DNA of 33,947 nucleotides, from contig JAIDZC010000021.1 in assembly GCA_029057785.1 (NCBI GenBank), forward strand, positions 69,209 through 103,155, written 5' to 3'. How positions within the stretch are numbered: the first letter of the stretch is position 1; each line of letters opens with the position of its first letter. Below are positions 8,401-16,531 of the stretch, piece by piece. A model generated the notes under the pieces. The model was not told where the DNA came from. It worked only from the letters and a program-made list of their open reading frames with translations, and ran no database searches. Position numbers and translations under genes: made by a program. The DNA is from Anaeroplasmataceae bacterium (GTDB lineage: Bacteria > Bacillota_I > Bacilli_A > Acholeplasmatales > Anaeroplasmataceae).

Positions 8401-9285
8401 TTAAACAATTGTTATTTCATACTTCAATTTAATGCCAAATTCTAGTTCTGCACGTCGCTGAATTAGCTCAATTAAATTTAAAATTTCACTGCTTTTTGCG
8501 TTCCCTGTATTGATAATAAAATTTGCATGCTTTGCACTTACTGTTGCATCATGGAAATGAAATCCTCTCATCCCTAAAGCATCAATTACCTTCCATGCTG
8601 GAATCAAGGGATTATTTTTGAAAATAGATCCCATATTTCTGCTTTCCAAAGGTTGAGCAAGTTTTCTTGCCATAGTTCTTCTTTCCAATATTTCCAGTGT
8701 TTTCATTTTCTTTATGTTAAATCTAGCACTAAGAATGATTCCATCAATGAAATGAAATATGCTCTTGCGATATGAAAATGCACAATCCTTATTGTTGATT
8801 GTTATGATTTTGCCAGCACTATTGATGTAGGTTACATCAATCAAGTGATTTTTAATTTCATCTTTATAGGCACCACTATTGTTATATATTGCCCCACCTA
8901 AAAGACCGGGAATGCCGCCCAAAAAGGATAAATCTCCCCATTCTTCCTTACCTAAATCGTAGGCTAATTTGGTGGTTGGATAAAAAGCACTGCAGGTCAA
9001 AATATTATCTTTAATCTCATACTGATAGGGAATTTTTCTTAAGTGGATTACAATTCCTTTATAATCTTCATCTCTTGCTAGTACATTGCTTCCATTTCCA
9101 AGTAAGAAATAGGAAAGCTCATGGTCAATAATATAGGCAAAAGCCTTTTGTAAGGAAGAAATACTATTTGGTGTATATAGCAGTTCTATTCTACCTCCAC
9201 AACCAATTGTTGTTAATTCCTTAAAGGTATAGTTTTTTTCTAGAATACCTAAATTATTCTCTAGGATATATGCTTCGAAATTCAT
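8401..9285 (-). CDS. murB: UDP-N-acetylenolpyruvoylglucosamine reductase MurB
   Basis: MurB is the FAD- and NADPH-dependent reductase that turns UDP-GlcNAc-enolpyruvate into UDP-MurNAc, the second committed step of peptidoglycan precursor synthesis. The 294-residue product has the FAD-binding part (TTIGCGGR near residue 25; FLLGNGSNVLA near 60; SFLGGIPGLLGGAIYNNSGAY near the middle, quoted here in two joined parts) and the MurB C-terminal domain with RNMGSIFKN, containing the catalytic serine, and VSAKHANFIIN. Length fits the Gram-positive short type. It starts one base after the murG stop, so the two are coupled. Confidence 0.95.
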   Translation of the reverse strand: MNFEAYILENNLGILEKNYTFKELTTIGCGGRIELLYTPNSISSLQKAFAYIIDHELSYFLLGNGSNVLARDEDYKGIVIHLRKIPYQYEIKDNILTCSAFYPTTKLAYDLGKEEWGDLSFLGGIPGLLGGAIYNNSGAYKDEIKNHLIDVTYINSAGKIITINNKDCAFSYRKSIFHFIDGIILSARFNIKKMKTLEILERRTMARKLAQPLESRNMGSIFKNNPLIPAWKVIDALGMRGFHFHDATVSAKHANFIINTGNAKSSEILNLIELIQRRAELEFGIKLKYEITIV

Positions 9286-9286
9286 A

Positions 9287-10231
9287 TTATTTCCCTATCT
9301 CTTCAATTATTTTTTCACAGCTATCAGTTACTACTAGATTACGTTGATTTGCAATCATCTTTTGCATCTTCTCCTTATCATTCAATAAATAGTCAATATA
9401 GGAATCAATATTGTTTTCTAACTCCTTTTCTTTCATTAGCTTACAACACCCATGTTCTTCAAAATATATTGCATTTAGATATTGATGGTTTTGGCTTGTA
9501 TTTAGGCTTGGAACCAATATACATGGTTTGCCAATACTAAATATTTCATAGGTTGTTGAAGCACCTGCACGAGAGATGATAAGCTTGGATTGAAGCATAA
9601 AATTAGGCAAATCATTTATATATTCATAAACTTTCACATTCGGTAAATCCTTATATTCATCATAATATCTTCCAGCAATCAAAGAAACTGTGTAATATTG
9701 ATTCAACTGCTTGGCTAAATTACAAAGTGGTCTTGAGCCTAACGATCCACCAATAATTAAGATATCTGTAGATAAGCTCACATATTTTTGATAGGACAGG
9801 TTTTTTGTCAATGTAGGAAGTCCTGTCACTATATACTTTTTCTTCATGTTTTCTAAGGGATATGTTAAAAAGACTTTCCTTGCAAATCTTCCAAAAAAAC
9901 GATTTGTTTTTCCTAATATGACATTTTCTTCTAGAAGATATATGGGAATTCTTTTAAATATTCCATAGAGTAGAACTGGGAAGCTGACATATCCACCTGT
10001 AGAAATAATGGCCGTAACATTTTTCAATTTCAGCTTTAAAAAGCATTTTAAGATTCCTAAAATATGATTGTTTTTTAGATTCATTCCATAAAAATGGATA
10101 TCATGCTTCTGGCAAAGACGCTCTTCTAAGGAATTATAGGCACCAACATAACAAACATCAGAAAGCTTTTTTGATAAAGCCAATAAGGGCATAATATGCC
10201 CACCCGTTTTTCCACCAGTTAAAACAATCAT
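9287..10231 (-). CDS. murG: MurG, UDP-GlcNAc:lipid I N-acetylglucosaminyltransferase
   Basis: MurG adds GlcNAc to lipid I on the inner face of the membrane, making lipid II. The product is a GT-B fold glycosyltransferase. The first glycine loop is LTGGKTGGHIMPLLAL at the N-terminus, IISTGGYVSFPVLL follows near residue 80, LIIGGSLGSRPL marks the C-domain, and SRAGASTTYEIFSIGKPCILVP is the donor-binding block (split here after GKP in the family profile). I chose the ATG at 10231: GGTGAT sits 4 bases upstream and the glycine loop then starts at residue 5, as usual. An ATG at 10243 with a poorer site is the alternative. At 314 residues it is shorter than typical MurG of about 360, though all key blocks remain. 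Confidence 0.93.
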   Translation of the reverse strand: MIVLTGGKTGGHIMPLLALSKKLSDVCYVGAYNSLEERLCQKHDIHFYGMNLKNNHILGILKCFLKLKLKNVTAIISTGGYVSFPVLLYGIFKRIPIYLLEENVILGKTNRFFGRFARKVFLTYPLENMKKKYIVTGLPTLTKNLSYQKYVSLSTDILIIGGSLGSRPLCNLAKQLNQYYTVSLIAGRYYDEYKDLPNVKVYEYINDLPNFMLQSKLIISRAGASTTYEIFSIGKPCILVPSLNTSQNHQYLNAIYFEEHGCCKLMKEKELENNIDSYIDYLLNDKEKMQKMIANQRNLVVTDSCEKIIEEIGK

Positions 10232-10263
10232 TGATATCACCATTAAAACCTATGAATAGACTT

Positions 10264-10290
10264 AAAAAAAAATACCCAATTTCTTGGGTA
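10264..10290 (-). terminator. Intrinsic terminator of the efp-CBS unit
   Basis: On the minus strand a 7-bp stem TACCCAA/TTGGGTA with a 4-base loop is followed by nine T. It lies between the CBS-domain gene and murG. I could not find a strong separate promoter for murG beyond it, so murG-murB may rely on read-through or on a weak promoter. Confidence 0.92.
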
Positions 10291-10297
10291 ATTCCTT

Positions 10298-11704
10298 TTA
10301 TTCATCGTCTTCCTTTTGATATCGTTCAATCTCTTCTGCTGTTGCATCACGTACAATAACTTTTATTCTTTGAATTCTTCTACCATCAACTTCTGCTATT
10401 GAAATGTCTAAGGCTTTAGCATAATCCTCATATTCTTCAGTTTCTTCACTTGTCATTGTATAACAAGCAATATAGGTCATTGTAAAGCCAACCTCTGGTA
10501 TGCTCTCACATTTTGCAAAAAGCCATCCAGAAAGTTTAGAAGGAACATCCTCGGGTATATCACCAACATGTAAACGTTCAAATAAATCATCTACATACAT
10601 TTCAGCATCAACAAGATAGGTATTTTCTGCTGTTTGGTCAAAGAAGATATCATCCTCACCCGCAATATCATGCTCATCGTAGATCTCACCTACGAGTTCT
10701 TCTAAGGCATCCTCCATTGTTACTAAACCTGCAACATCACCATATTCACCACTAACTATAGCAATCATAGTCTTAGATTTTTGAAGCTCAACAATTAAGT
10801 CATCTGCTTTCATTTGACTAGAAACAAATTTCACGGGACGAATCAATTTTTTCCAAGATAATCTTGGATTTTTTATCAATGCTGGAAAAAAGTCACGAAC
10901 ATATAAGATACCTATGATATGATCCTTATCCTTTTTAAAAACAGGAAAGCGAGAATAGTTCACTTCCATAAGGAATTGCTTGACCTCTTCTAATGTAGAA
11001 CTATAATCGATGGCTAACATATCAATACGTGGAACCATTATATCTGAGACGGAGCGTTCCTTTAAATCTAAAACATTTTTAATGATGCTCGCTTCATCAT
11101 CTTCTATTGTTCCACTTTCTTCCATCTCATCGATTAAAATATTAAATTCTTCTTCATCAAATGTTTTTTTATCATCTTCAGAGCCCTTTTTAGAAACCAA
11201 CCATTGCAATCCCTTGAAAAACAATACAAGTGGATAAAATATCAATTGCAAAACATATATAATATAAGCAACCTTAACCACTACGGCTTCTGGGCTGTTT
11301 TTGGCGATAGTTTTAGGTAAAATCTCACCAAAAATTAATAATACTACTGTTACAACTAATGTGGAAATTAAACTTACCCAATCCTCTGCAACGCCTAGTT
11401 GGATAAAGAATAAAACTGCAATAGTAGATAACGCAGTATTTACAATGTTATTCCCAATGAGTAATGTTGTTACAGTTTTATCAAAATTCTCTGTCATTTG
11501 AAGCGCCTTTTTTGCTCCACGCTTTCTATCTTCCACTAAGCTTTTCAATTTGACCACATTTGCACTTGAAAATGCTGTCTCAGACATAGAAAAGAATGCT
11601 GATAAAACGATGCAGATTAGCATCAATATGAAAAATAAAGTATTAAAAGGATTGCTAGCTGCATCCATTTTATTTACTAAGAAAACCGACCTTTGTATAT
11701 CCAA
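10298..11704 (-). CDS. CNNM/CBS-domain membrane protein of the HlyC/CorC family (possible Mg2+ efflux)
   Basis: Members of this family are membrane proteins with a CNNM (DUF21) transmembrane domain, a cytoplasmic CBS pair and a CorC_HlyC C-terminal domain; several are implicated in Mg2+ export or homeostasis. Here residues about 20-165 hold hydrophobic helices (LFFILMLICIVLSAFFSMSE; GEILPKTIAKNSPEA is the conserved intracellular motif). The CBS pair spans roughly 215-335 (VSDIMVPRIDMLAID; RFPVFKKDKDHIIGILYVRD). The end (about 355-440) is CorC_HlyC-like. The total of 468 residues is normal. The start is TTG at 11704 with AGGAG 9 bases upstream; an in-frame ATG 12 codons later has no binding site. 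It follows efp by 19 bases. Confidence 0.9.
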   Translation of the reverse strand: MDIQRSVFLVNKMDAASNPFNTLFFILMLICIVLSAFFSMSETAFSSANVVKLKSLVEDRKRGAKKALQMTENFDKTVTTLLIGNNIVNTALSTIAVLFFIQLGVAEDWVSLISTLVVTVVLLIFGEILPKTIAKNSPEAVVVKVAYIIYVLQLIFYPLVLFFKGLQWLVSKKGSEDDKKTFDEEEFNILIDEMEESGTIEDDEASIIKNVLDLKERSVSDIMVPRIDMLAIDYSSTLEEVKQFLMEVNYSRFPVFKKDKDHIIGILYVRDFFPALIKNPRLSWKKLIRPVKFVSSQMKADDLIVELQKSKTMIAIVSGEYGDVAGLVTMEDALEELVGEIYDEHDIAGEDDIFFDQTAENTYLVDAEMYVDDLFERLHVGDIPEDVPSKLSGWLFAKCESIPEVGFTMTYIACYTMTSEETEEYEDYAKALDISIAEVDGRRIQRIKVIVRDATAEEIERYQKEDDE

Positions 11705-11723
11705 TTTGCTACACTCCTATAAA

Positions 11724-12281
11724 TTAAGCTCTACTAGAATATTTCCCAGTTTCAGTAGAGATGATAATATGTTCTCCTTCTTCAATAAACATAGGAACCT
11801 TAACTAATAAACCAGTTTCAACATATGCATCCTTTAATGCATTTGTCTTAGTATCTCCTTTAACCGCAGGATCACACTTAGTAACTAAAAGTGTAACCTT
11901 ATCTGGTAAAATAATACCTAAGATTTCCTCACCAAATTTTTCAATTTCAACGCTCATATTTTCAACTAAGAACTTTCTTTCTTCTTCAACTAGAGCATGT
12001 GGGATTTCAATTTGCTCATAGGTTTCCATATCCATAAATACTAAAGCACTACCAGAGTCATATAAGTATTGCATAGTTACCTTATCAATAATTGCCTTTT
12101 CCACCTTTTCAGCAGCGTTAAAGGTAAAATCGATAACTGCACCTGTTCTTAAATCTCTAAGCTTAGTTTTAACGAATGCTCCACCCTTACCAGGTTTAAC
12201 ATGCATGAACCATAAAATTTTGTACATATGACCATCATATAAAATTGTCATACCATTTTTAAAATCATTACTTGATACCAT
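11724..12281 (-). CDS. efp: Translation elongation factor P
   Basis: EF-P binds between the P and E sites of stalled ribosomes and speeds peptide bond formation at polyproline stretches. The 185-residue product has the three beta-barrel domains of the family. The tip loop is KPGKGGAF with lysine at position 32, the residue that is modified in many bacteria. No modification enzyme gene is adjacent, so the modification state cannot be told. The C-terminal signature region VTKCDPAVKGDTKTNALKDA is intact. It has its own near-consensus promoter and an AAGGAG ribosome binding site, and forms a unit with the CBS-domain gene. Confidence 0.98.
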   Translation of the reverse strand: MVSSNDFKNGMTILYDGHMYKILWFMHVKPGKGGAFVKTKLRDLRTGAVIDFTFNAAEKVEKAIIDKVTMQYLYDSGSALVFMDMETYEQIEIPHALVEEERKFLVENMSVEIEKFGEEILGIILPDKVTLLVTKCDPAVKGDTKTNALKDAYVETGLLVKVPMFIEEGEHIIISTETGKYSSRA

Positions 12282-12313
12282 AAAATTCTCCTTAAAAAAA
12301 TGTTCTATTTAGT

Positions 12314-12342
12314 ATTATAGCATATTCTTTACTAATTTTCAA
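12314..12342 (-). promoter_or_regulatory. Strong sigma-A promoter of efp
   Basis: On the minus strand TTGAAA (12337-12342), a 17-base spacer and TATAAT (12314-12319), with TGC just before the -10 as an extended element. The -35 lies in the 3' end of the upstream GNAT gene, so efp is promoted from within its neighbour. Confidence 0.9.
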
Positions 12343-12925
12343 GAATTCCAGTTGAGAGAGCAGTTTTATGATACACTAAAGTAAGTGCGTCATATCTTCT
12401 ACCATTTACCTCACGAAATTCTTTTCGAATATGACAAGTCTTAAATCCAAGCTTTTCTGCAACTTTCAGCATACGAATATTTCCAGCCCAGGTTTGAGTA
12501 TGTATTTCTTGATATCCCAAATTCAAATAATATCTTAAGAATGCTTCAAGAGCATTCGTACCTATTCCCTTAGACCAAAAATCATTTTCGCATATATTAA
12601 TTCCTATAGCTCGTCTTGCTTCCTTTGAAGCAATATCACTTGCAATCCATTCATAATTCTCATCTATAAGATAAGAACTTACCCAACCAAGATGCTTACC
12701 ATTAACTTCAATTTCAAATTTCCACCGCAAAGTATCTTCTGAAAGGTTTCTGACTTCATTATAATATTCTGTCCAGCTCTTCTGTGTTGATTCATCTGGT
12801 TCTATGGGCTCCCAAGGAGCGTCAAATTTTGCCCATTCTGTTTGAACTGTAAACCATCTGACATAATCCTCTATGTCCTCTTCAATCATATCCCTAAGAA
12901 TAATATTCTTATACTGCATTTGCAT
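12332..12925 (-). CDS. GNAT-family N-acetyltransferase (RimJ/RimL-like)
   Basis: The acyl acceptor is unknown. The 197-residue product fits the Acetyltransf_3 branch: an N-terminal IILRDMIEEDIEDYVRW strand-helix start, a central GWVSSYLID strand, the acetyl-CoA-binding region FWSKGIGTNALEAFLRY near residues 116-132, and NIRMLKVAEKLGFK near 149-162. This branch includes ribosomal-protein alpha-N-acetyltransferases and some aminoglycoside acetyltransferases, so resistance is possible but not indicated. It is the last gene of the mutS-mutL-miaA-aroK-aroQ operon, 9 bases after aroQ, with GAGG before the ATG. No terminator separates it from efp. Confidence 0.85.
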   Translation of the reverse strand: MQMQYKNIILRDMIEEDIEDYVRWFTVQTEWAKFDAPWEPIEPDESTQKSWTEYYNEVRNLSEDTLRWKFEIEVNGKHLGWVSSYLIDENYEWIASDIASKEARRAIGINICENDFWSKGIGTNALEAFLRYYLNLGYQEIHTQTWAGNIRMLKVAEKLGFKTCHIRKEFREVNGRRYDALTLVYHKTALSTGILEN

Positions 12926-12934
12926 AATATACCT

Positions 12935-13360
12935 CTACAAAATGCTTTTCAAATAACGAATGGCTTCTAGATAACTATTCTCATGCTTACCTTGGAAGCA
13001 TTTATCGCACACATCTCTTACTAAATTAACCCTCCTAAATGTCTCACGCTCATCTACTTTAGATAGATGAATTTCTAGTTTAATTCCAGAGCACATTTCT
13101 AATGCGTCTCTTATCCCCACACTAGTATGCGTATAACCTGCAGGATTAATTATAATAGCATCATAGGAGATTGCCTGCTGTAGCTTGGTGATAAGCTCAC
13201 CTTCAGAATTACTTTGGAAAAATTCCAAATCAAAATGACCATTATTTTCTTCTATTATCTTTTGATTGATTTCATCTAAAGTTAAACTTCCATAATGCTC
13301 CTTAGGTCTTCTTCCTAGCATATTTAAATTAGGTCCATTGATGATTAATACCATTTTCAT
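12935..13360 (-). CDS. aroQ: Type II 3-dehydroquinate dehydratase
   Basis: AroQ catalyses dehydration of 3-dehydroquinate to 3-dehydroshikimate in the shikimate pathway; the type II enzyme is a cytoplasmic dodecamer. The 141-residue product has the full signature: INGPNLNMLGRRPKEHYG with the catalytic tyrosine at 23, INPAGYTHTSVGIRDAL with the catalytic histidine, and LEIHLSKVDERE. The ATG overlaps the aroK stop as ATGA. Lying next to shikimate kinase it supports chorismate synthesis in this organism. Confidence 0.97.
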   Translation of the reverse strand: MKMVLIINGPNLNMLGRRPKEHYGSLTLDEINQKIIEENNGHFDLEFFQSNSEGELITKLQQAISYDAIIINPAGYTHTSVGIRDALEMCSGIKLEIHLSKVDERETFRRVNLVRDVCDKCFQGKHENSYLEAIRYLKSIL

Positions 13361-13839
13361 AACTTCAACTCCTCAATGATTTTATCTATAGTTTGAGTTA
13401 ATTCAATATTTTCAATTTCAAATGTTTGAAACTCTTGGTAAGCATCTTTTCTTTCTAAATAAAGATCTTCTAATTTCTTACTTACTAGTAGAGGTCTTTC
13501 TATGGTTTGACCATCAATTCGGCTTTGAATGGTGTCGAGACTTGCTTTTAAATAGATACAAGGTCCATCCATATAGTCCTTATTCTTTTTTGTTTTAATG
13601 ATGCCCCCACCACAGGAAACAACAATATTCTCTTTACAAGAAACTTCCTTCAAGCAATTAGATTCTAAAGCTCTAAAATATTCTTCTCCATAGAGATGAA
13701 AGATTTCATCAACAAATAGCATCGCCTGTTGCTCAATATAGGTATCCAAGTCAATGAAGGTATACCCTAATCTCTGAGCTAGTTCTTTACCAACTGTAGA
13801 TTTGCCTACACCAGGTAAGCCTATAAAATATATCTTCAT
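13357..13839 (-). CDS. aroK: Shikimate kinase
   Basis: AroK phosphorylates shikimate at the 3-hydroxyl using ATP. Walker A is GLPGVGKST at residues 7-15, DLD at 30-32 contributes the Mg2+/substrate aspartate, VVSCGGGII forms the shikimate-binding glycine motif, and RPLL lies in the lid. I place the start at the ATG at 13839, which overlaps the miaA stop as ATGA and puts the P-loop at the usual distance; the longer frame from GTG at 13851 would add four residues. The product is 160 residues, near the family norm, and is coupled to aroQ by another ATGA overlap. Confidence 0.95.
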   Translation of the reverse strand: MKIYFIGLPGVGKSTVGKELAQRLGYTFIDLDTYIEQQAMLFVDEIFHLYGEEYFRALESNCLKEVSCKENIVVSCGGGIIKTKKNKDYMDGPCIYLKASLDTIQSRIDGQTIERPLLVSKKLEDLYLERKDAYQEFQTFEIENIELTQTIDKIIEELKL

Positions 13840-14729
13840 TCTTTCAACCACCTATCTATATTCGCTTCTATACTTTGATAAACTTCTTCTAGTCGATCTA
13901 ATTCTATTTTATAGAAATGACTATGCATTTGATTTTTAAACCATGTAGCTTGACGCTTAGCTAAATGTCTTGTGTTTTTCTTAATCTCTTCCACAGCCTC
14001 ATCATAGCTTATTTTTCCTTCAAAATAAGAAACCCATTCTCTATAACCAATCCCTTTTGGGTATATGCTCTTTTCTGCAAGGTCTTTAACCTCAGCAAAT
14101 AAGCCTTCCTCTATCATTTGGTCAACTCTTTGATGAATCCGTTCATATAAAAGTTCTCTTTCCATATCCAAATATACAATAAAATAATCATATAAGGCTT
14201 CATCTTGATGGTTAAAGCTATGTATAGAGGTGCCTAAATCTTCATATACCTCTAAAGCTCTTAATACTCGTTTTCGATTATTAGGATGAATTTTTGTCTC
14301 ATCAAGATTCTTATCTAGCGTTTTAAGTAGGGTATAAAGCTCTTCATTTGAATAATTCTCATATCGTTCTTGAAGGTGTGCATCTCTCTTTTTTGAATGA
14401 AATTCATAGTTGAAAAGAGTAGCCTGAATGTATAAACCAGTACCGCCACATATCAAAGATAATGTTCTTTTGTCTATAATAGCGCGTGCTTGCTTCTGGA
14501 AATCGGCAACACTATAGTCCTCTTCTGGATTTAAAATATCAATAAGATGGTGCACCACACCATCCATTTCTTCTTTTGTTGGCTTTGCAGAGCCTATATC
14601 AAGACCTTTATATACTGCAATACTATCTCCACTGATAATCTCTATACCATATCTTTTGGCAAGTCTAATCGAAAGCTTGGTCTTACCAACAGCTGTAGGT
14701 CCTACAACAACAATCACCTTATTTTTCAT
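13836..14729 (-). CDS. miaA: tRNA dimethylallyltransferase MiaA
   Basis: MiaA attaches a dimethylallyl group to N6 of A37 in tRNAs reading codons that start with U. The 297-residue product has GPTAVGKTKLS at residues 10-20 (P-loop), ISGDSIAVYKGLDIGSAKP (substrate and catalytic aspartate region), HHLIDILNPEEDYSVADF, GGTGLYIQA and NNRKRVLRALEVYE. It overlaps mutL upstream and aroK downstream by ATGA at both ends. The mutS-mutL-miaA order is common in bacteria. Confidence 0.97.
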   Translation of the reverse strand: MKNKVIVVVGPTAVGKTKLSIRLAKRYGIEIISGDSIAVYKGLDIGSAKPTKEEMDGVVHHLIDILNPEEDYSVADFQKQARAIIDKRTLSLICGGTGLYIQATLFNYEFHSKKRDAHLQERYENYSNEELYTLLKTLDKNLDETKIHPNNRKRVLRALEVYEDLGTSIHSFNHQDEALYDYFIVYLDMERELLYERIHQRVDQMIEEGLFAEVKDLAEKSIYPKGIGYREWVSYFEGKISYDEAVEEIKKNTRHLAKRQATWFKNQMHSHFYKIELDRLEEVYQSIEANIDRWLKE

Positions 14730-16519
14730 GATTGTATCCTTTCAAACATTTTCTCTAAATCTGTTGAACTGAATTCAATGATTGTAGGTCTTCCGTGGGG
14801 ACAAGTGTATGGGTTTTTACAAAGCTTTAATTGTTCTAATAAAGAATCAATTTCTACCCTGCTTAAGGCATGATTTGCCTTTATAGAGCCTTTACAGCTA
14901 ATCTGTTTGGCAATGGAATCTCTAAAGGTAATCACATCTACCTTTTTATTTTCTATCAGTATTGCAAAAATTTTTGAGATGATATTCTTAGCATCATCTA
15001 GCTTTGCCCATAAAGGAACTTCTCTTAAAACATAATCCACTTGTGACATAGGTTCTAAAAGAAAACCAATTCTCTTAAATTCATCTAAATGATCTTCTAT
15101 GAATAAAGCTTCACTCTTTGTAAAATTAAATAAGATTGGAACCAAAAGCTCTTGAGTAGGTTGATTTTCTTTTCCTAGGAGCTCATAATTTTTTTCATAG
15201 TTGATCCGTTCTGCTGCTGCATGCTGGTCCATCAAATACATTCCTTTTTCATTTTGGAAAATAAGATAGGTTCCAAAAACCTGTCCTACATATTCTAAAT
15301 ATGGAAGTTTTTGTTGAACTTCTTCAATAGGTTCTTTTTTAGGAATATAAGGGGTAGGTTCATCCTTCAAGAGGAAAGAAGGTTTTTCTTCTTTTTTATC
15401 CATAGAAGGTGGGGATGGGATTTCTTCCTCAGGTTTTTCTTCTAAATTCCTTGTTCTAGGAAGCTCAAAAATGTTTACCTTCTCATAGCCTACATTGGTA
15501 TCCTTTGTATAGATTTGTCTTGTAGGAATTAAGATGGTAGATTCTAAAGCCTTATGAATGGAGTCTGTAAGCTTAGCAATAATTTGTTCTTCATTAGATA
15601 TTTTGATTTCTGTTTTGCTTGGATGAACATTTACATCAACTAGCATCGGATCAATTTCTAAATACAAAACAACAATTGGATATTTTCCAATAGGTAAGTA
15701 GGTTCTAAAGCTTTCTACTATAGCATTAGTAATATTATAATTTTTTACATATCTTCCATTCACAAGTAAAGTAATCTCTAGCTTATTTGCTCGGTAGATT
15801 TCAGGCTTAACTAAGATGATTTTTCCCTTTACACCATCTGTAATAAAGCTCTCTTCTAACAAAGATTTAGCTACCTCAAACCCATAAATCTCTCCCATTA
15901 AAGATGAGATTTGATTTGACGCAGTTGTAGAAAGGTAGGTCTTATTATCATTTGTTAGCATAAACCTGATTTCAGGATGAGCTAAAGCGATTCTATCCAT
16001 AAGATAAGTTATACTTGCAAGTTCATTCTTTGCAGGCTTTAAGTACTTTAGACGAGCTGGTGTATTAAAAAACAAATTTTCAACAGTTACTGTAGTTCCT
16101 TGATTAGAAGGGATTGGACCTGAGGAAAGCATGCAGCCTGCCTGATAGGTCACCTGATAGCCACCTTTTCCATTCATACTAGAAAGAATCTGCATCTTAC
16201 TTACTGCCGCAATAGAGGCAATAGCCTCTCCACGAAAGCCTAAGGATAGGATACGAGATAAATCATATTCTGTTTTAATCTTAGAGGTTGCGTGAGGCAA
16301 AAAGGCTAGACGAACATCTTCTTCGTCCATTCCCTCTCCATCATCTACTACCTTGATTTCTTTTAGACCACCTTCTTGTAAGAAAATACGAATATTTTTA
16401 GCTTTGGCATCAATTGCATTTTCAACAAGCTCTTTCACAACACTGCTTGGCTTTTCAACAACTTCACCAGCAGCAATCATATTTGCAAGATGAGGAGTCA
16501 TTTTGGTTATTTTTCCCAT
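14726..16519 (-). CDS. mutL: DNA mismatch repair protein MutL with endonuclease motif
   Basis: MutL couples mismatch recognition by MutS to strand removal. The GHKL ATPase signatures are ELVENAIDA at residues 30-38, DDGEGM at 59-64 and GFRGEAI at 94-100. After a proline/glutamate-rich linker (about residues 345-400) comes the dimerisation domain. It contains DQHAAAERINYE near residue 430, matching the DQHA(X)2E(X)4E nuclease motif, with later SCKGSIKA and CPHGRP metal-binding motifs. This is therefore the nicking type of MutL found in bacteria without MutH, as is normal in Bacillota. GGAGGAG precedes the ATG; mutS ends 12 bases upstream. Confidence 0.98.
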   Translation of the reverse strand: MGKITKMTPHLANMIAAGEVVEKPSSVVKELVENAIDAKAKNIRIFLQEGGLKEIKVVDDGEGMDEEDVRLAFLPHATSKIKTEYDLSRILSLGFRGEAIASIAAVSKMQILSSMNGKGGYQVTYQAGCMLSSGPIPSNQGTTVTVENLFFNTPARLKYLKPAKNELASITYLMDRIALAHPEIRFMLTNDNKTYLSTTASNQISSLMGEIYGFEVAKSLLEESFITDGVKGKIILVKPEIYRANKLEITLLVNGRYVKNYNITNAIVESFRTYLPIGKYPIVVLYLEIDPMLVDVNVHPSKTEIKISNEEQIIAKLTDSIHKALESTILIPTRQIYTKDTNVGYEKVNIFELPRTRNLEEKPEEEIPSPPSMDKKEEKPSFLLKDEPTPYIPKKEPIEEVQQKLPYLEYVGQVFGTYLIFQNEKGMYLMDQHAAAERINYEKNYELLGKENQPTQELLVPILFNFTKSEALFIEDHLDEFKRIGFLLEPMSQVDYVLREVPLWAKLDDAKNIISKIFAILIENKKVDVITFRDSIAKQISCKGSIKANHALSRVEIDSLLEQLKLCKNPYTCPHGRPTIIEFSSTDLEKMFERIQS

Positions 16520-16531
16520 AGTATTCTCCTC

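Noticed and set aside
14547-14873. 108-codon plus-strand frame across the mutL-miaA junction
   Set aside because: Antisense to two well-supported genes, with no binding site or recognisable product.
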